DNA of 64,000 nt. It comes from Bradymonas sediminis (GTDB lineage Bacteria > Myxococcota_A > Bradymonadia > Bradymonadales > Bradymonadaceae). The notes under the pieces are model-generated. The model was not told the origin of the DNA. It saw nothing but the letters and a program-made list of their open reading frames with translations, and did not search any database. The position numbers were made by a program, and so were the translations under genes. Shown here one piece after another: positions 44,086 through 53,020 of this stretch. The stretch spans positions 2,519,804-2,583,803 of the forward strand of contig NZ_CP030032.1 of the NCBI RefSeq assembly GCF_003258315.1. The letters run 5' to 3'. Each line of letters starts with the position of its first letter. Position 1 is the first letter of the stretch.

Positions 44086-44613
44086 ATGGCCGATATTTCG
44101 CATACACCGGCTCAACCTGCGCGCCGCCACGCACCGCTTCGGCCTGCGCTGGGTGCGCTTTCGCTGGCGGCGGCGTTACTCGGCGCCGGGGTGCTTCTCT
44201 CGGGGTGCGAGCAACTCGCCTCGGCCCAGACGCTGCCGGTGATGGACGCCTACGGCCCCAGCGACGCGGGCATAATCACGCCGCCGGCGGACGTGGGCAC
44301 CCAGGAGAATACGCTGCCCAATTTCGACTCCGCCGATGTCGGGGCCTCTGACTTTAGCCCACCCGAGGCCGACGAGCCCGAGTTCGAGTTGCCCGACTTT
44401 AGCCCGCCGCCGACCAATTCACCGCTACTCGCGCCTCCGAGCCTGCAAAATTCGACCTCCCAGGAGTCGGCGCCGGAAGAGCCTGAGTCACAGAACACAC
44501 CGCCCCCCGCCGGCGAGGATAGCGAGCGTGAGCTATTGCGCGCGCCGACGCGTGGCAGCGGCAAGAATACCCCGCCGGATTATATGATTCGTCGACGCCC
44601 CAAACCGGCCTAA
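44086..44613 (+). CDS. Proline-rich lipoprotein
   Basis: 175 residues from the ATG at 44086, preceded by AAAGGGGGG. Signal peptide LSLAAALLGAGVLLSGC, then a low-complexity, acidic and proline-rich mature part (FELPDFSPPPTNSPLLAPPS) with no folded domain visible; the C-terminus is basic (MIRRRPKPA). Possibly a surface spacer or secreted linker. Function unknown. Confidence 0.65.
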   Translation: MADISHTPAQPARRHAPLRPALGALSLAAALLGAGVLLSGCEQLASAQTLPVMDAYGPSDAGIITPPADVGTQENTLPNFDSADVGASDFSPPEADEPEFELPDFSPPPTNSPLLAPPSLQNSTSQESAPEEPESQNTPPPAGEDSERELLRAPTRGSGKNTPPDYMIRRRPKPA

Positions 44614-44757
44614 TGTCCGATCAGGATGGTGCGCGATGTTAACGCGCGCCCCAAAATCAGCGCGATGTCGCCTTCACTCTTGGCCTTGGGTGTTCACCAT
44701 TACTCCAGTTATTGCTAGGTATAAGAAATACGCCCCTCTTTTGATTGGAGACCCTAA

Positions 44758-45669
44758 ATGAGTGAACATATGAATGATGAGTCCCCCAATAAGCAGCGCG
44801 GCGCGGCGCGGGCAACCCGTGCCTATCAGAGCCATGAGGCGCCGGGCGCGGCGCTGCGCACCCCGAAAGGGGCCACGACCCTGAGCGAGAAGCGCAGCGA
44901 ATCTCTGGTGCGCGCTACGCCCCTGGAAAGCGCGGAGGGTCTGGGCGCGATCAACAGCCGGGGACTGCTGGCCAGCGGCGGCTTCTTGGCGCTATTGGGG
45001 CTTAAGAATTGGCGCTCATTTATCGGCCTCGGGGTGGCCGGCATCGGCGGGGGGCTGATCTATAGCGGCCTTAAGAATAACGGCGTCTTCGAGCCAGACT
45101 TCAAACGCCGGGTGCTCAACACCCAACTCGGCGAGCCCCGTAGCTTAACCGCCTCGATCGTGGTCGACCGGCCGGTCGACGAGGTCTACGAGGCCTGGTT
45201 CGAGTGCAGCAACCTCGCCCTTTGCATGGAGTCGATCTCAGAAGTTGAGCGCATGGACGCCAACCATTGGTATTTCAAGGCAGGCGCGCCGAAGTCGAAG
45301 TTCTTCGTGGAGTGGGCGGCCGAGATCGTGAAGAGCATTGATAATGAATTGATCGCCTGGCGCACGGTGCCCGGCGCCTCCGATATCAACCACGAGGGCG
45401 TGGTCGAGTTCTACGCCCTCCCCGACGGCCTGAGCACCGAGGTGCATTGCAAAATCGTCTATCTGCCGCCCGCGGGCAAATTGGGCCAAAAACTCAGCGA
45501 GGTAGCAGGCGACTTGAGCAGCCGAATGCTCGCCGGGCAACTGGAGCGCTTTAAATATTTTATGGAGCCTCACCCCACCCCGGTGCTCGAGGATGATGCG
45601 ATAAACCCGCCCGCACACGCTCTGCCCTCGCCCGCGCTGGACCACCGGATTCGCACCGATCTTCGGTGA
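44758..45669 (+). CDS. SRPBCC (cyclase/dehydrase-like) protein with N-terminal membrane region
   Basis: 303 residues. A disordered N-terminus and a glycine-rich hydrophobic part (GFLALLGLKNWRSFIGLGVA, GIGGGLIYSGL) precede the SRPBCC domain from about residue 125: LTASIVVDRPVDEVYEAWFE, HWYFKAGAPKSKFFVEWAAE and EVHCKIVYLPPAGK. The hydrophobic-pocket START-like fold binds lipids or other ligands; related coenzyme-Q-binding COQ10-like and YqjF-like proteins are membrane associated. The N-terminus fits the DUF2892-like inner-membrane form. Ends in a strong terminator. Confidence 0.8.
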   Translation: MSEHMNDESPNKQRGAARATRAYQSHEAPGAALRTPKGATTLSEKRSESLVRATPLESAEGLGAINSRGLLASGGFLALLGLKNWRSFIGLGVAGIGGGLIYSGLKNNGVFEPDFKRRVLNTQLGEPRSLTASIVVDRPVDEVYEAWFECSNLALCMESISEVERMDANHWYFKAGAPKSKFFVEWAAEIVKSIDNELIAWRTVPGASDINHEGVVEFYALPDGLSTEVHCKIVYLPPAGKLGQKLSEVAGDLSSRMLAGQLERFKYFMEPHPTPVLEDDAINPPAHALPSPALDHRIRTDLR

Positions 45670-45694
45670 TTCGCGACCAGGGCGACCAAGAACG

Positions 45695-45736
45695 AAAAAG
45701 AGCGCATCTTCGATTCGACGAAGATGCGCTCTTTTT
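45695..45736. terminator. Strong bidirectional intrinsic terminator
   Basis: An 18-bp perfect inverted repeat (AAAAAGAGCGCATCTTCG and its complement) with a six-base loop and T/A tails on both sides, between the convergent SRPBCC and aldolase genes. Confidence 0.92.
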
Positions 45737-45784
45737 GTGTCGCCCCGCCGCGGCCGGCGGGTGCGCTCAATCGTGCTTAACGCA

Positions 45785-46864
45785 TCAGGCGATGGTCACG
45801 CCGTCGCAAAGATAGACGTCTTGGATGGCGTGGAGGATCTCGACACCCTCGGCGCGCGGGCGTTGGAATGCCTTGCGCCCGAGGATAAGCCCGGTGCCGC
45901 CGGCGCGCTTATTGATAACTGCGGTTTCGATAGCCTGCTGAAGGTCGTTGTCGCCCGAGGCGCCGCCGCTGTTGATAAGCCCCGCGCGACCCATATAGCA
46001 GTTGGCGACCTGGTAGCGCGTCAGGTCGATCGGGTGGTCGCTGCAGAGCTGCGAGTAGACGCGCGCGTCGGTCTTGCCGAAGGTCTTTCCGCCCGGGTTC
46101 TTCACGGCGTTAAAGCCGCCGTTATTGGTGGGCATCTTCTGCTTGATGATGTCGGCCTGGATGGTCACGCCCAGGTGGTTGGCCTGCGCGGTGAGGTCAG
46201 CCGCCGCGTGGTAATCCACGCCGTCGACATTATAGCCCTCTTTATTGCGCAGGTAGCACCACAGCACGGTGGCCATGCCGAGTTCGTGTGCGCGGTGGAA
46301 AGCGCGCGCGACGTCGACGATCTGGCGGCTGGACTCCGGCGAACCGAAATAGATGGTCGCGCCAACGGCGGCCGCGCCCATATCGTAGGCTTGCTCGACG
46401 CTGCCAAACATAATCTGGTCATAGGAGTTCGGCCAGCTCATCAACTCGTTGTGGTTGAGCTTGACCAGAAACGGGATCTTATGGGCGTATTTGCGCGCCA
46501 CGGAGCCCAGGACGCCGAAGGTCGAGGCGACCGCGTTGCAGCCACCCTCAATGGCCAGCTCGACGATATTGGCCGGGTCGTAATATTCCGGGTTCGGCGC
46601 AAAGGACGCCCCGGCGGTGTGCTCGATTCCCTGGTCGACCGGCAGAATCGACAGGTAGCCGCTGCCGCCCAGACGACCGTGGTCGAACATGCGCTGAAGA
46701 TTGGCGAGGACGCGCGGGCTGCGATCGGTTTGACTATAAATGCGGTCGACAAAGTCGGGGCCCGGAAGATGCAAAGACTCCTTCGGGAAGGTCTTCGACT
46801 CAAAGCCCAGAAGGTCATCCGCGCCATCGCCCAAAAGTTCGACAATCTTATCAATGCTAGCCAT
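45785..46864 (-). CDS. fbaB: Class I fructose-bisphosphate aldolase (DhnA/FbaB type)
   Basis: 359 residues. Bacterial/archaeal class I aldolase: [19 protein letters not shown] near residue 72, [14 protein letters not shown], and [12 protein letters not shown], where the lysine forms the Schiff base; it cleaves fructose-1,6-bisphosphate without metal. [10 protein letters not shown] and [14 protein letters not shown] (phosphate loop) fit. GAGG precedes the ATG. Upstream an AT-rich segment could carry its promoter. It might also act in the gluconeogenic direction. Confidence 0.93.
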   Translation of the reverse strand: MASIDKIVELLGDGADDLLGFESKTFPKESLHLPGPDFVDRIYSQTDRSPRVLANLQRMFDHGRLGGSGYLSILPVDQGIEHTAGASFAPNPEYYDPANIVELAIEGGCNAVASTFGVLGSVARKYAHKIPFLVKLNHNELMSWPNSYDQIMFGSVEQAYDMGAAAVGATIYFGSPESSRQIVDVARAFHRAHELGMATVLWCYLRNKEGYNVDGVDYHAAADLTAQANHLGVTIQADIIKQKMPTNNGGFNAVKNPGGKTFGKTDARVYSQLCSDHPIDLTRYQVANCYMGRAGLINSGGASGDNDLQQAIETAVINKRAGGTGLILGRKAFQRPRAEGVEILHAIQDVYLCDGVTIA

Positions 46865-46925
46865 TGCTTCGCCTCACGCTTAAATTAATTTATTTAATTG
46901 CAATACGGTTGCTAAATTCAGACCA

Positions 46926-46978
46926 ATCCCGGCCCCTTCGCGCCGATCGAGTCGGATGATTGCGAAGGTCGCCGGGAT
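46926..46978 (-). other. Inverted repeat between ilvE and the aldolase gene
   Basis: ATCCCGGC at 46926 pairs with GCCGGGAT at 46971, with an inner CTTCGC/GCGAAG stem. There is no T run, so it is either a weak terminator for ilvE or a structure in the aldolase leader. Confidence 0.35.
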
Positions 46979-47050
46979 AGGCCGAACCGCGAAGGTCGAC
47001 CCGCCTCAAGAAAAAGCAAGGATCTGACCTTTAAAAGATGGGGACCGAGA

Positions 47051-47974
47051 TTACTCGACCAGCGTCAACCACTCGGGGTGTGCGTCGGAGCTGCCGCGGA
47101 CCAGGTCGAAATAAGCCTCCTGAATCAGCTTGGTGATGGGTCCGGGCTGCCCGTCACCGATCTGACGGTCGTCGACCTCGCGCACCGGCGTAATCTCTGC
47201 GGCGGTGCCCGACATGAAGATCTCATCGGCGGTGTAGAGCATATCGCGGCTAAAGCGGGTCTCGACCACTTCGATGTCGCGCTCGCCGAGCAATTGCATA
47301 ACGGTGTCGCGGGTGATGCCGGCGAGGATTGACGCGCCGGTCGGCGTGGTCAGCACGCGGCCACGGTAGACCACGAAGATATTCTCGCCGCTGGCCTCGG
47401 AGACGAAGCCCTCGCCGTCGAGCATAATGGCCTCGTCATACCCGGCGTTCATTACCTCGCGCTTGGCCAGGATGCTGTTGACGTATTGGCCGGTGATCTT
47501 GCCCTTGACCATCGAGGAGTTGATATGCTGGCGGGTGAAGCTGCTGACCTTGGCGCGAATGCCATTATTAAGCCCTTCTTCGCCAAGATAGGCGCCCCAA
47601 TCCCAGGTCGCGATCGCGACGTGGGTCTTGTTGCCCACCGCCGACAGGCCCATCTTCCCGTGGCCCAAGAAGGCGAGCGGGCGCAGATAGCAGTCCTGGA
47701 AGCTATTGGCCTGCACCGTCTCGACGCAGGCGCTCTCAAGCTCTTCAACCGTGTAGGGGAGGTCCATCAAGCAGATCTTGCAGCTCTCAAAGAGGCGCTG
47801 GATATGCTCGCGAAGCCGAAAAATATAGCGGCGCCCGTCCGCGCGTTCGTAGCAACGAATGCCCTCGAACGCGCCCAGACCGTAGTGCAGCGAGTGCGTG
47901 AGCACATGCACCTGGGCGTCTTTGAAGTCGACTAATTCACCGTCAAACCAAATTTTTTCTGATTCAATGCTCAC
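47051..47974 (-). CDS. ilvE: Branched-chain amino acid aminotransferase
   Basis: PLP enzyme for the last step of leucine, isoleucine and valine synthesis. I take the GTG at 47974 (VSIESEKIWFDG), with AGGA eight bases before it, giving 307 residues as usual; the ATG at 48016 adds 14 unmatched residues. Motifs: THSLHYGLGAFEGIRCY, the PLP lysine in the KGKITGQYVNSILAKRE region, and GEGFVSEASGENIFVV. A structured inverted repeat lies in the leader. Confidence 0.93.
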   Translation of the reverse strand: MSIESEKIWFDGELVDFKDAQVHVLTHSLHYGLGAFEGIRCYERADGRRYIFRLREHIQRLFESCKICLMDLPYTVEELESACVETVQANSFQDCYLRPLAFLGHGKMGLSAVGNKTHVAIATWDWGAYLGEEGLNNGIRAKVSSFTRQHINSSMVKGKITGQYVNSILAKREVMNAGYDEAIMLDGEGFVSEASGENIFVVYRGRVLTTPTGASILAGITRDTVMQLLGERDIEVVETRFSRDMLYTADEIFMSGTAAEITPVREVDDRQIGDGQPGPITKLIQEAYFDLVRGSSDAHPEWLTLVE

Positions 47975-48057
47975 GAGCGATATCCTATGCAGCGTACGAT
48001 ATTTATCAGTTTCCAACCGCGCCCGGTGGACTGACAGGAACCTAACTCTAACGTGGC

Positions 48058-48127
48058 AATCCGTAACTCGCGAAGCCCTGGGTTCGCAAGCCTGCTTGAC
48101 GAGTTTAAGCCACGGAAGTTGCGGATT
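48058..48127 (-). promoter_or_regulatory. Nested inverted repeat in the ilvE leader
   Basis: AATCCGTAACT at 48058 pairs with AGTTGCGGATT at 48117 (one wobble), enclosing a GCGAA/TTCGC hairpin at 48070-48087. It is 84-153 bases upstream of the ilvE start on the same strand. Could be a leader structure; no known riboswitch or T-box recognised. Confidence 0.35.
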
Positions 48128-48227
48128 TAACCAATAAATCGATGGCGAACGCCGCCGATACGCTTAAATCCGGGATAATCAATCAGAGCTTCAGATAACA
48201 AACCGGGCGCGGAGTTGACAACCTGGG

Positions 48228-48659
48228 TCACTCAATGGTGCCCGCGCTCTCAAGCTCATCTGCAATAAGCTCGCCGACCGGGTCCTCTCCGCCGACCGCC
48301 TGGCCCGCGCCGTCTTCCGGGGTGCTATTTTCTTGGCGCAACCGCGAATCGAGCGCGCGCAACGCCTCGGCCGCCAGCAGGCCCTGGCGCACCAGTTCCT
48401 CGCGCGTCAGGGCGCTCGGCGGCTGGATGCGCCCGGCGCTCATCTGCTCGAGCGAGCGCGTGGGGACATGCGGCATCTGGTCGAGGGTATAGACCACCTG
48501 GCCGATCGGCGCAGACACCTGCGAAACATCCCGGGATTGGGGCGACTCACCCGGCGGCGAAAGTATTTGCTCTTGCCCGGCTTCTTGCCCGACGGCCACC
48601 CCGGCCCCGGCAAGAAGAAAAAGCAACGCGACCGCAACGCCTACGAATCTTTCGAACAT
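48228..48659 (-). CDS. Small secreted protein, unknown
   Basis: 143 residues from the ATG at 48659, which follows GGGGGGAAGAG. Signal peptide FVGVAVALLFLLAGAGVAVG, then a mature part rich in glutamate, proline and glutamine, with helical REELVRQGLLAAEALRALDS. No family recognised; function unknown. Confidence 0.6.
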   Translation of the reverse strand: MFERFVGVAVALLFLLAGAGVAVGQEAGQEQILSPPGESPQSRDVSQVSAPIGQVVYTLDQMPHVPTRSLEQMSAGRIQPPSALTREELVRQGLLAAEALRALDSRLRQENSTPEDGAGQAVGGEDPVGELIADELESAGTIE

Positions 48660-48793
48660 CTCTTCCCCCCTCTTCTGTATGGATATCGTCGCTATCGGAC
48701 GAATGGTCGGCACAAAGATGCCCACGCGCGTGCGCTGGACAAGCCTCCCCCAAAAGCGATCGATGACGCATGGATGCCGCGACGCGGCCGCCC

Positions 48794-49711
48794 TCAGGCG
48801 AGATTCACAACGCGCTTGACGCGAATCGCGTGCCGCTGCGGCGCGGGCATGCGCCCGCTTCGCTCCAGATTAACCCGCGTGAACTCGGCGCCGGCGAAGA
48901 ATATCTGGGCCGAAAAGTAGACCCAGAAGAGCAGCGCGACCAGCGAGCCGGAGGCCCCGAAGATGGAGGTGGTGCTGGTGTGACCGAGATAAAAGCCGAT
49001 CAACGAGTTTCCCATCGCGAAAACCAGCGAGGTCAACGCCGCGCCGGAGAAGACGTCGCGCCACTTCAACTCCACGTCGGGCAGCACCCGAAAGACCGCC
49101 GTGGTGAGCACGGTCAACAGAGTCACCGAAATGGCGATATTCCCCAGCGTGATAAGCCCCGAAGGGATCGTGAGGGTTTGGGAAAAGAAGCGCTGAAGCC
49201 CGGAGAAAAAGATCGACACCATCATGGAGAGCAACAAAAGCAGCGCGACCAGCAGAATCATAAGAAACGGCGCCAGGCGCAACTTTAGCCACTCGCGCAC
49301 GCTTAATCCGCGCCGCGGGCGCACCGACCAGATCACGTTTAAGGAATCCTGCAGCGCCATAAAGAGGCGATACGCGCCCCAAAAGAGCGTGCCCAACCCG
49401 ACCAGGGTGGCCAGGATCCCCTTCTTTTCGTCCTGCCAATTGTTGATAAGCTCGACGATAAAATCGCGGGTTGAGCCGCCGATAATATGGCCAAGATAGC
49501 GCCCCACAAAATCCATCACCTGCTGCTCGTCGAAGACAAAGCCGGCGACGGCCGTGGCGATCACCAGCAGCGGCGCAACCGAGAAGACGGCGTAAAACGC
49601 GATGGCAGCGGCCATCCGCCCAACCTGGTCATCCTGGTAGCGCTTGGTCGTCTCTCGGGCGATCTCCAGGAGGACCTTGTATTTTTGGCGCATCAGTGGC
49701 GAAAGGTTCAT
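48794..49711 (-). CDS. YihY/virulence factor BrkB family membrane protein
   Basis: 305 residues with six predicted membrane helices. The family start DQVGRMAAAIAFYAVFSVAP and the central RPRRGLSVREWLKLRLAPFL are clear; the C-terminal helix is LVALLFWVYFSAQIFFAGAE, which holds the conserved F-AGAEFTR end. Once annotated as RNase BN by mistake; the function remains uncertain, possibly lipid or export related. Confidence 0.93.
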   Translation of the reverse strand: MNLSPLMRQKYKVLLEIARETTKRYQDDQVGRMAAAIAFYAVFSVAPLLVIATAVAGFVFDEQQVMDFVGRYLGHIIGGSTRDFIVELINNWQDEKKGILATLVGLGTLFWGAYRLFMALQDSLNVIWSVRPRRGLSVREWLKLRLAPFLMILLVALLLLLSMMVSIFFSGLQRFFSQTLTIPSGLITLGNIAISVTLLTVLTTAVFRVLPDVELKWRDVFSGAALTSLVFAMGNSLIGFYLGHTSTTSIFGASGSLVALLFWVYFSAQIFFAGAEFTRVNLERSGRMPAPQRHAIRVKRVVNLA

Positions 49712-49872
49712 CGGGCAGATACCGTCAAAGTTCGGGTCGAGGGCGCGCTATCTTCGGGGGAGCTGCCAAAAAGCAGCGCCAAAGATACAAAGCAAAACGT
49801 GCCTTTTGCCCCGTGGAGTCACACCTTATACGGCATCCCCCGCCGGTTTGGCGACCCTTGCGCCCGGCGCGA

Positions 49873-50319
49873 TTAGCCGATTCGTTGGTCCAGGCTATAT
49901 TTACCCGGGCCTGCGAAGAACAGGCCGAAGAAGACGATCGCCGCCTCCATCGCGTGCGAGTACCCGCCGAACCCGTCGCCGATGCTGATATGAAAGAGCA
50001 TCGCGACGACCATGGTCGAAAAGAGCAGAAAGGTCGCCGGGCGCATGAAAAGCCCGAGCATCAAAAGCAGGCCGCCGACCAACTCCCCGAACGCGCCCAT
50101 AAAACCCATCGGCACGGACATAAAGCTTAGCGCGTCGGGCCAGGTGCCCAGCCCGACGGCCTGAGCGAAGCGCTCTCCGAGCTTAGCCCAGGCGGCGGTG
50201 CCGCCCATCATCTTTGGCCACCCGTGCACGATAAACGCCGCGCCCAGGCCGATGCGAATCGCAAGTAGGCCGAAGTCCTGATATTTACCGACGAAGTCCA
50301 GTTTAAGAGCTTTCAACAT
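49873..50319 (-). CDS. DoxX family membrane protein
   Basis: 148 residues, four membrane helices. DoxX features: LAIRIGLGAAFIVHGWPKMM at the start, AFGELVGGLLLMLGLFMRPA in the middle and ATFLLFSTMVVAMLFHI near the end. Members include quinone-linked thiosulfate:quinone oxidoreductase subunits and SodA-associated redox proteins; the role here is not defined. Divergent from the MopE-motif lipoprotein gene. Confidence 0.88.
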   Translation of the reverse strand: MLKALKLDFVGKYQDFGLLAIRIGLGAAFIVHGWPKMMGGTAAWAKLGERFAQAVGLGTWPDALSFMSVPMGFMGAFGELVGGLLLMLGLFMRPATFLLFSTMVVAMLFHISIGDGFGGYSHAMEAAIVFFGLFFAGPGKYSLDQRIG

Positions 50320-50411
50320 TGTTCTACACTCGCGTTTGTTAGTTTGTTGTCGTTTCGCGCGAACTTCGCGCTACATCGAATCTCGCGCACCGCGCGTCGG
50401 ACCTATTCAAA

Positions 50412-51500
50412 ATGATCCACTTCAATAAAAATTCCGCCACGTTCATCTTTCTCACCGTCATCTGCGCGGGTGTGAATATAGGGTGTGGCTCTGATGATTC
50501 CGGCGAAGGCCAGGCGGCACAATGCGCCAGCGGAGAAACTTGGAACCCGCTGTTGGGAAGTTGCCAACTGGAATCGCGCAATGGTTCTGATGCGGGGACC
50601 CCCGAAAAGGATTCAGACGCGGGCGCTCAAACCAATAATCTGGCAGATACCGGCGCGGATGCGCGCCCCGATGACGTCGAGGAAGACGGCGACACGACCT
50701 CGCCGGAGGTCGAGAATTGTTGGGACCAGGATCGAGACGGCTATTACGATGTGGCCTGCGGCGGGACTGACTGCGACGACCATAACCCGGCGGTCCACCC
50801 CGGGGCGGTCGAGGTCTGCGACGCGCTCGATAACAATTGCGACGGCCAGCTCAACGACGGGCTGACGTGCAGCTTTTTCGCCCACTCCCCGACCAAATTA
50901 TACCTGGTCGACCCCTTCAAAAAGACCGCGACCTATGTCACCGACGTGCCGACCCTCAGCGATATCGACACGCATCCAGGCGGAACCCTCTACGGCATCA
51001 CCTTCTCGGACCTCTACCGGTTCAACGCCCCGCAGAGCACCTGGGAGCGCGTCGGGGCCCTGAACGCCACCGGCACGCCCAATGGCCTGGCGATCAACAA
51101 TGACGGGGTCGCGTTTCTGACCAGCGGGGACAAGGTCTTTACCGTGGATCTGAGCACCGGCAACGCGAGCGCGCTGGGGACCATCGGCGGGGGCTTGCGC
51201 TCCAGCGGAGACTGCGTCGTCAATAAGGATAACTCGCTCTTTATGACGAGCCCGGCCCCGAACTTCGGCGCGGTCAATGATGTCCTGGTGAGCATCAGCC
51301 CGTCGGGCCAGGGGACCCGAATCGGCGGGGACCTGGGCTTCGCCGACATCTACGGGCTCACCGCCGCCTGGCAGCGCATGTTCGGCCTGGGCGGCGGCGG
51401 CGAGCTCGTCGAGATCAACAGCGGCAGCGGTAGCGCGACGCTCATTCACCGCTTCGACGGCATCGAATGGTACGGCGCGGCGAGCACCCCGGCGCGCTGA
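50412..51500 (+). CDS. Lipoprotein with MopE-type metal-binding motif and beta-propeller-like repeats
   Basis: 362 residues. Signal peptide ATFIFLTVICAGVNIGC. A disordered acidic linker is followed by the putative metal-binding (MopE, PF11617-like) motif: DQDRDGYYDVACGGTDCDD, then HPGAVEVCDALDNNCDGQLN, calcium- or copper-type loops common in secreted proteins of this group. The C-terminal 220 residues have short beta repeats (TLYGITFSDLYRFN, TPNGLAINNDGVAFLTSGD, GLTAAWQRMFGLGGGGELVE) suggesting a beta-propeller. No clear ribosome site at the ATG. Confidence 0.8.
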   Translation: MIHFNKNSATFIFLTVICAGVNIGCGSDDSGEGQAAQCASGETWNPLLGSCQLESRNGSDAGTPEKDSDAGAQTNNLADTGADARPDDVEEDGDTTSPEVENCWDQDRDGYYDVACGGTDCDDHNPAVHPGAVEVCDALDNNCDGQLNDGLTCSFFAHSPTKLYLVDPFKKTATYVTDVPTLSDIDTHPGGTLYGITFSDLYRFNAPQSTWERVGALNATGTPNGLAINNDGVAFLTSGDKVFTVDLSTGNASALGTIGGGLRSSGDCVVNKDNSLFMTSPAPNFGAVNDVLVSISPSGQGTRIGGDLGFADIYGLTAAWQRMFGLGGGGELVEINSGSGSATLIHRFDGIEWYGAASTPAR

Positions 51501-51502
51501 TG

Positions 51503-51523
51503 ACCCTCGGCTGAGGGTGCTCG
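51503..51523. terminator. Weak hairpin between convergent genes
   Basis: ACCCTC/GAGGGT with a four-base loop at 51503-51518; an alternative pairing CGAGCACCC/GGGTGCTCG spans 51481-51523. No T run. Confidence 0.35.
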
Positions 51524-51524
51524 A

Positions 51525-52160
51525 TTAGAGCATTTCAACGTATTCGAGGTCCCCGAGCGGCCCTTTGCCCTGGCGGATCAATTGCGGCAAATCCCCGCAG
51601 AAATCGATCACGGTCGACGGCTGCGGGAACACATAGCCGCCGTCGATCACAATATCGATATGATGGCCGTAGAGGTCGTCGATGGTCCATGGATCGGGGA
51701 TGAGGTCCCCGTCGGAATGCGTCGCGCTGGTGGTGGCGATGGGGTGACCCAATCGCTCCACGATGCGAAGCGCCACGGGGTGGTCGGGCACCCGAATCCC
51801 GACCGTCTTGCGCTTATTGAGCATGACGTTGGGGACCAATTTGGTGGCCGGCAACACGAAGGTATACGGCCCCGGCAGCATCCGGCGCAGCGAGCGATAG
51901 GCGTAATCGCTGACCAGCGCGTACTCCGCGATATTGCTCAGGTCCCGGCAGATAAACGCCAGCGGCGAATGATCCGGGGAGCCCTTTATCTCGGAGACCA
52001 ATCGGTGCAATTTCTCGACCGCCTTCTTATTAAAGATATCACAGCCGATGCCGTAAACGGTGTCGGTGGGATAGGCGATGAGCCCGCCGGCCTTGAGCGT
52101 CTCGATCACCTGGTCGATGCGACGCGGTTGCGGGTGCTCAGCGTTGATCTGCAGAATCAT
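51525..52160 (-). CDS. YciO/Sua5/YrdC family protein (threonylcarbamoyl-AMP synthase-like)
   Basis: 211 residues. The Sua5/YrdC/YciO signature AYPTDTVYGIGCDIFNKKAV is at residues 29-48, with RRMLPGPYTFVLPA, KRKTVGIRVPDHP and IATTSATHSDGD following. The SxxTSA region and the short length match YciO more than full Sua5. The TsaC reaction makes L-threonylcarbamoyladenylate for tRNA t6A; YciO has only low activity. Starts 66 bases after yhbY on the same strand. Confidence 0.88.
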   Translation of the reverse strand: MILQINAEHPQPRRIDQVIETLKAGGLIAYPTDTVYGIGCDIFNKKAVEKLHRLVSEIKGSPDHSPLAFICRDLSNIAEYALVSDYAYRSLRRMLPGPYTFVLPATKLVPNVMLNKRKTVGIRVPDHPVALRIVERLGHPIATTSATHSDGDLIPDPWTIDDLYGHHIDIVIDGGYVFPQPSTVIDFCGDLPQLIRQGKGPLGDLEYVEML

Positions 52161-52226
52161 CTTCGGCCTGTGGTGGAACTAAAAAAAACCAATATCAATT
52201 CAATGACTCGCCATAAGTTATGGCGA

Positions 52227-52550
52227 TTATTTTAGCACAATCTTGGGGTTTTCGGGATGCGCCTTATAGAAAAGGAGCATCTTGCCGATCTTCTGGGCCA
52301 ATTGGGCGCCGGTGGCCTCGTGAATCTTCGCGGCGATATCGTCCATCTCGTCAAGGTCGTGGACCTTCACCTTGATGAGCTCGTGGGCGAGGATCTGGGC
52401 GTTGAAATTCTCGATCAGGTTCTCGCTATAGCCGCGGTTTCCGACCATCAGGACCGGGTTAAGCGAATGCCCAAGGGCCATCAGCTGGCGGCGCTGGGCC
52501 TTGTCGAGTTCCGGGCTAAGCTGTTCAACGAGTTCGGTATTGCTAGGCAT
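52227..52550 (-). CDS. YhbY family RNA-binding protein (CRM domain)
   Basis: 107 residues forming a single CRM domain: LMALGHSLNPVLMVGNRGYS (GNRG loop) and LAHELIKVKVHDLDEMDDIA. E. coli YhbY associates with pre-50S ribosomal particles, so a role in 50S assembly is likely. No strong ribosome site. A promoter candidate lies upstream; yciO follows. Confidence 0.9.
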   Translation of the reverse strand: MPSNTELVEQLSPELDKAQRRQLMALGHSLNPVLMVGNRGYSENLIENFNAQILAHELIKVKVHDLDEMDDIAAKIHEATGAQLAQKIGKMLLFYKAHPENPKIVLK

Positions 52551-53020
52551 ATTTTATTGCTCTCTGGAATGATCACTAACGTCGCCCTGCTCATCAGGAC
52601 AAATCGCGGATATATATTAGTTTTTGGATACTAAACAAGTCGGCACGCGAAGCAAATCGGCGCGCTGACATTTTAAGGTGCGCTTGAAATCAATCGGTTA
52701 ACAATCTTGCACGCGTCCGCTAAGCTGTCGAGTTGAAGCGTCGATCTTAGCGCCTCCCTTAGTTTCCGGGCGCTTGTCGCGTTGCTTTTGGTTCCGCTAT
52801 CGGCGCCAGTCTGGTATCTGTGGGGCGTGGCAACTTCGCGCGCGATCTTTTTTTGCGCCCAAAATAGATGCCCGACACCGTCGCACCGGATACATCATCC
52901 GCGCCCAGTACATCAGCCGGACGGGCAATGCAAATTCCCGCCACGCGCTGAACGCCCCCCGCGGGGCTCCGAACATCGAAATTATAACGTTCATAGTATC
53001 ATCACGTTGGAGTCGATCAG
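52551..53020. other. Gene-free region between divergent yhbY and pseudokinase genes
   Basis: 470 bases. The yhbY promoter candidate lies at its left end. The rest shows no gene, hairpin or sigma-54 motif that I can support, and no tRNA. It must also carry the promoter of the gene at 53021. Confidence 0.45.
52611..52638 (-). promoter_or_regulatory. Sigma-70-type promoter candidate for yhbY
   Basis: On the minus strand TTGTTT and TATATA are 16 bases apart, with AT-rich spacer. Expected transcript start is about 50 bases before the yhbY ATG. Confidence 0.45.

Noticed and set aside
52640-53020. tRNA or small RNA gene
   Set aside because: No cloverleaf arms, TTCGANNC element or strong structure could be found by eye.
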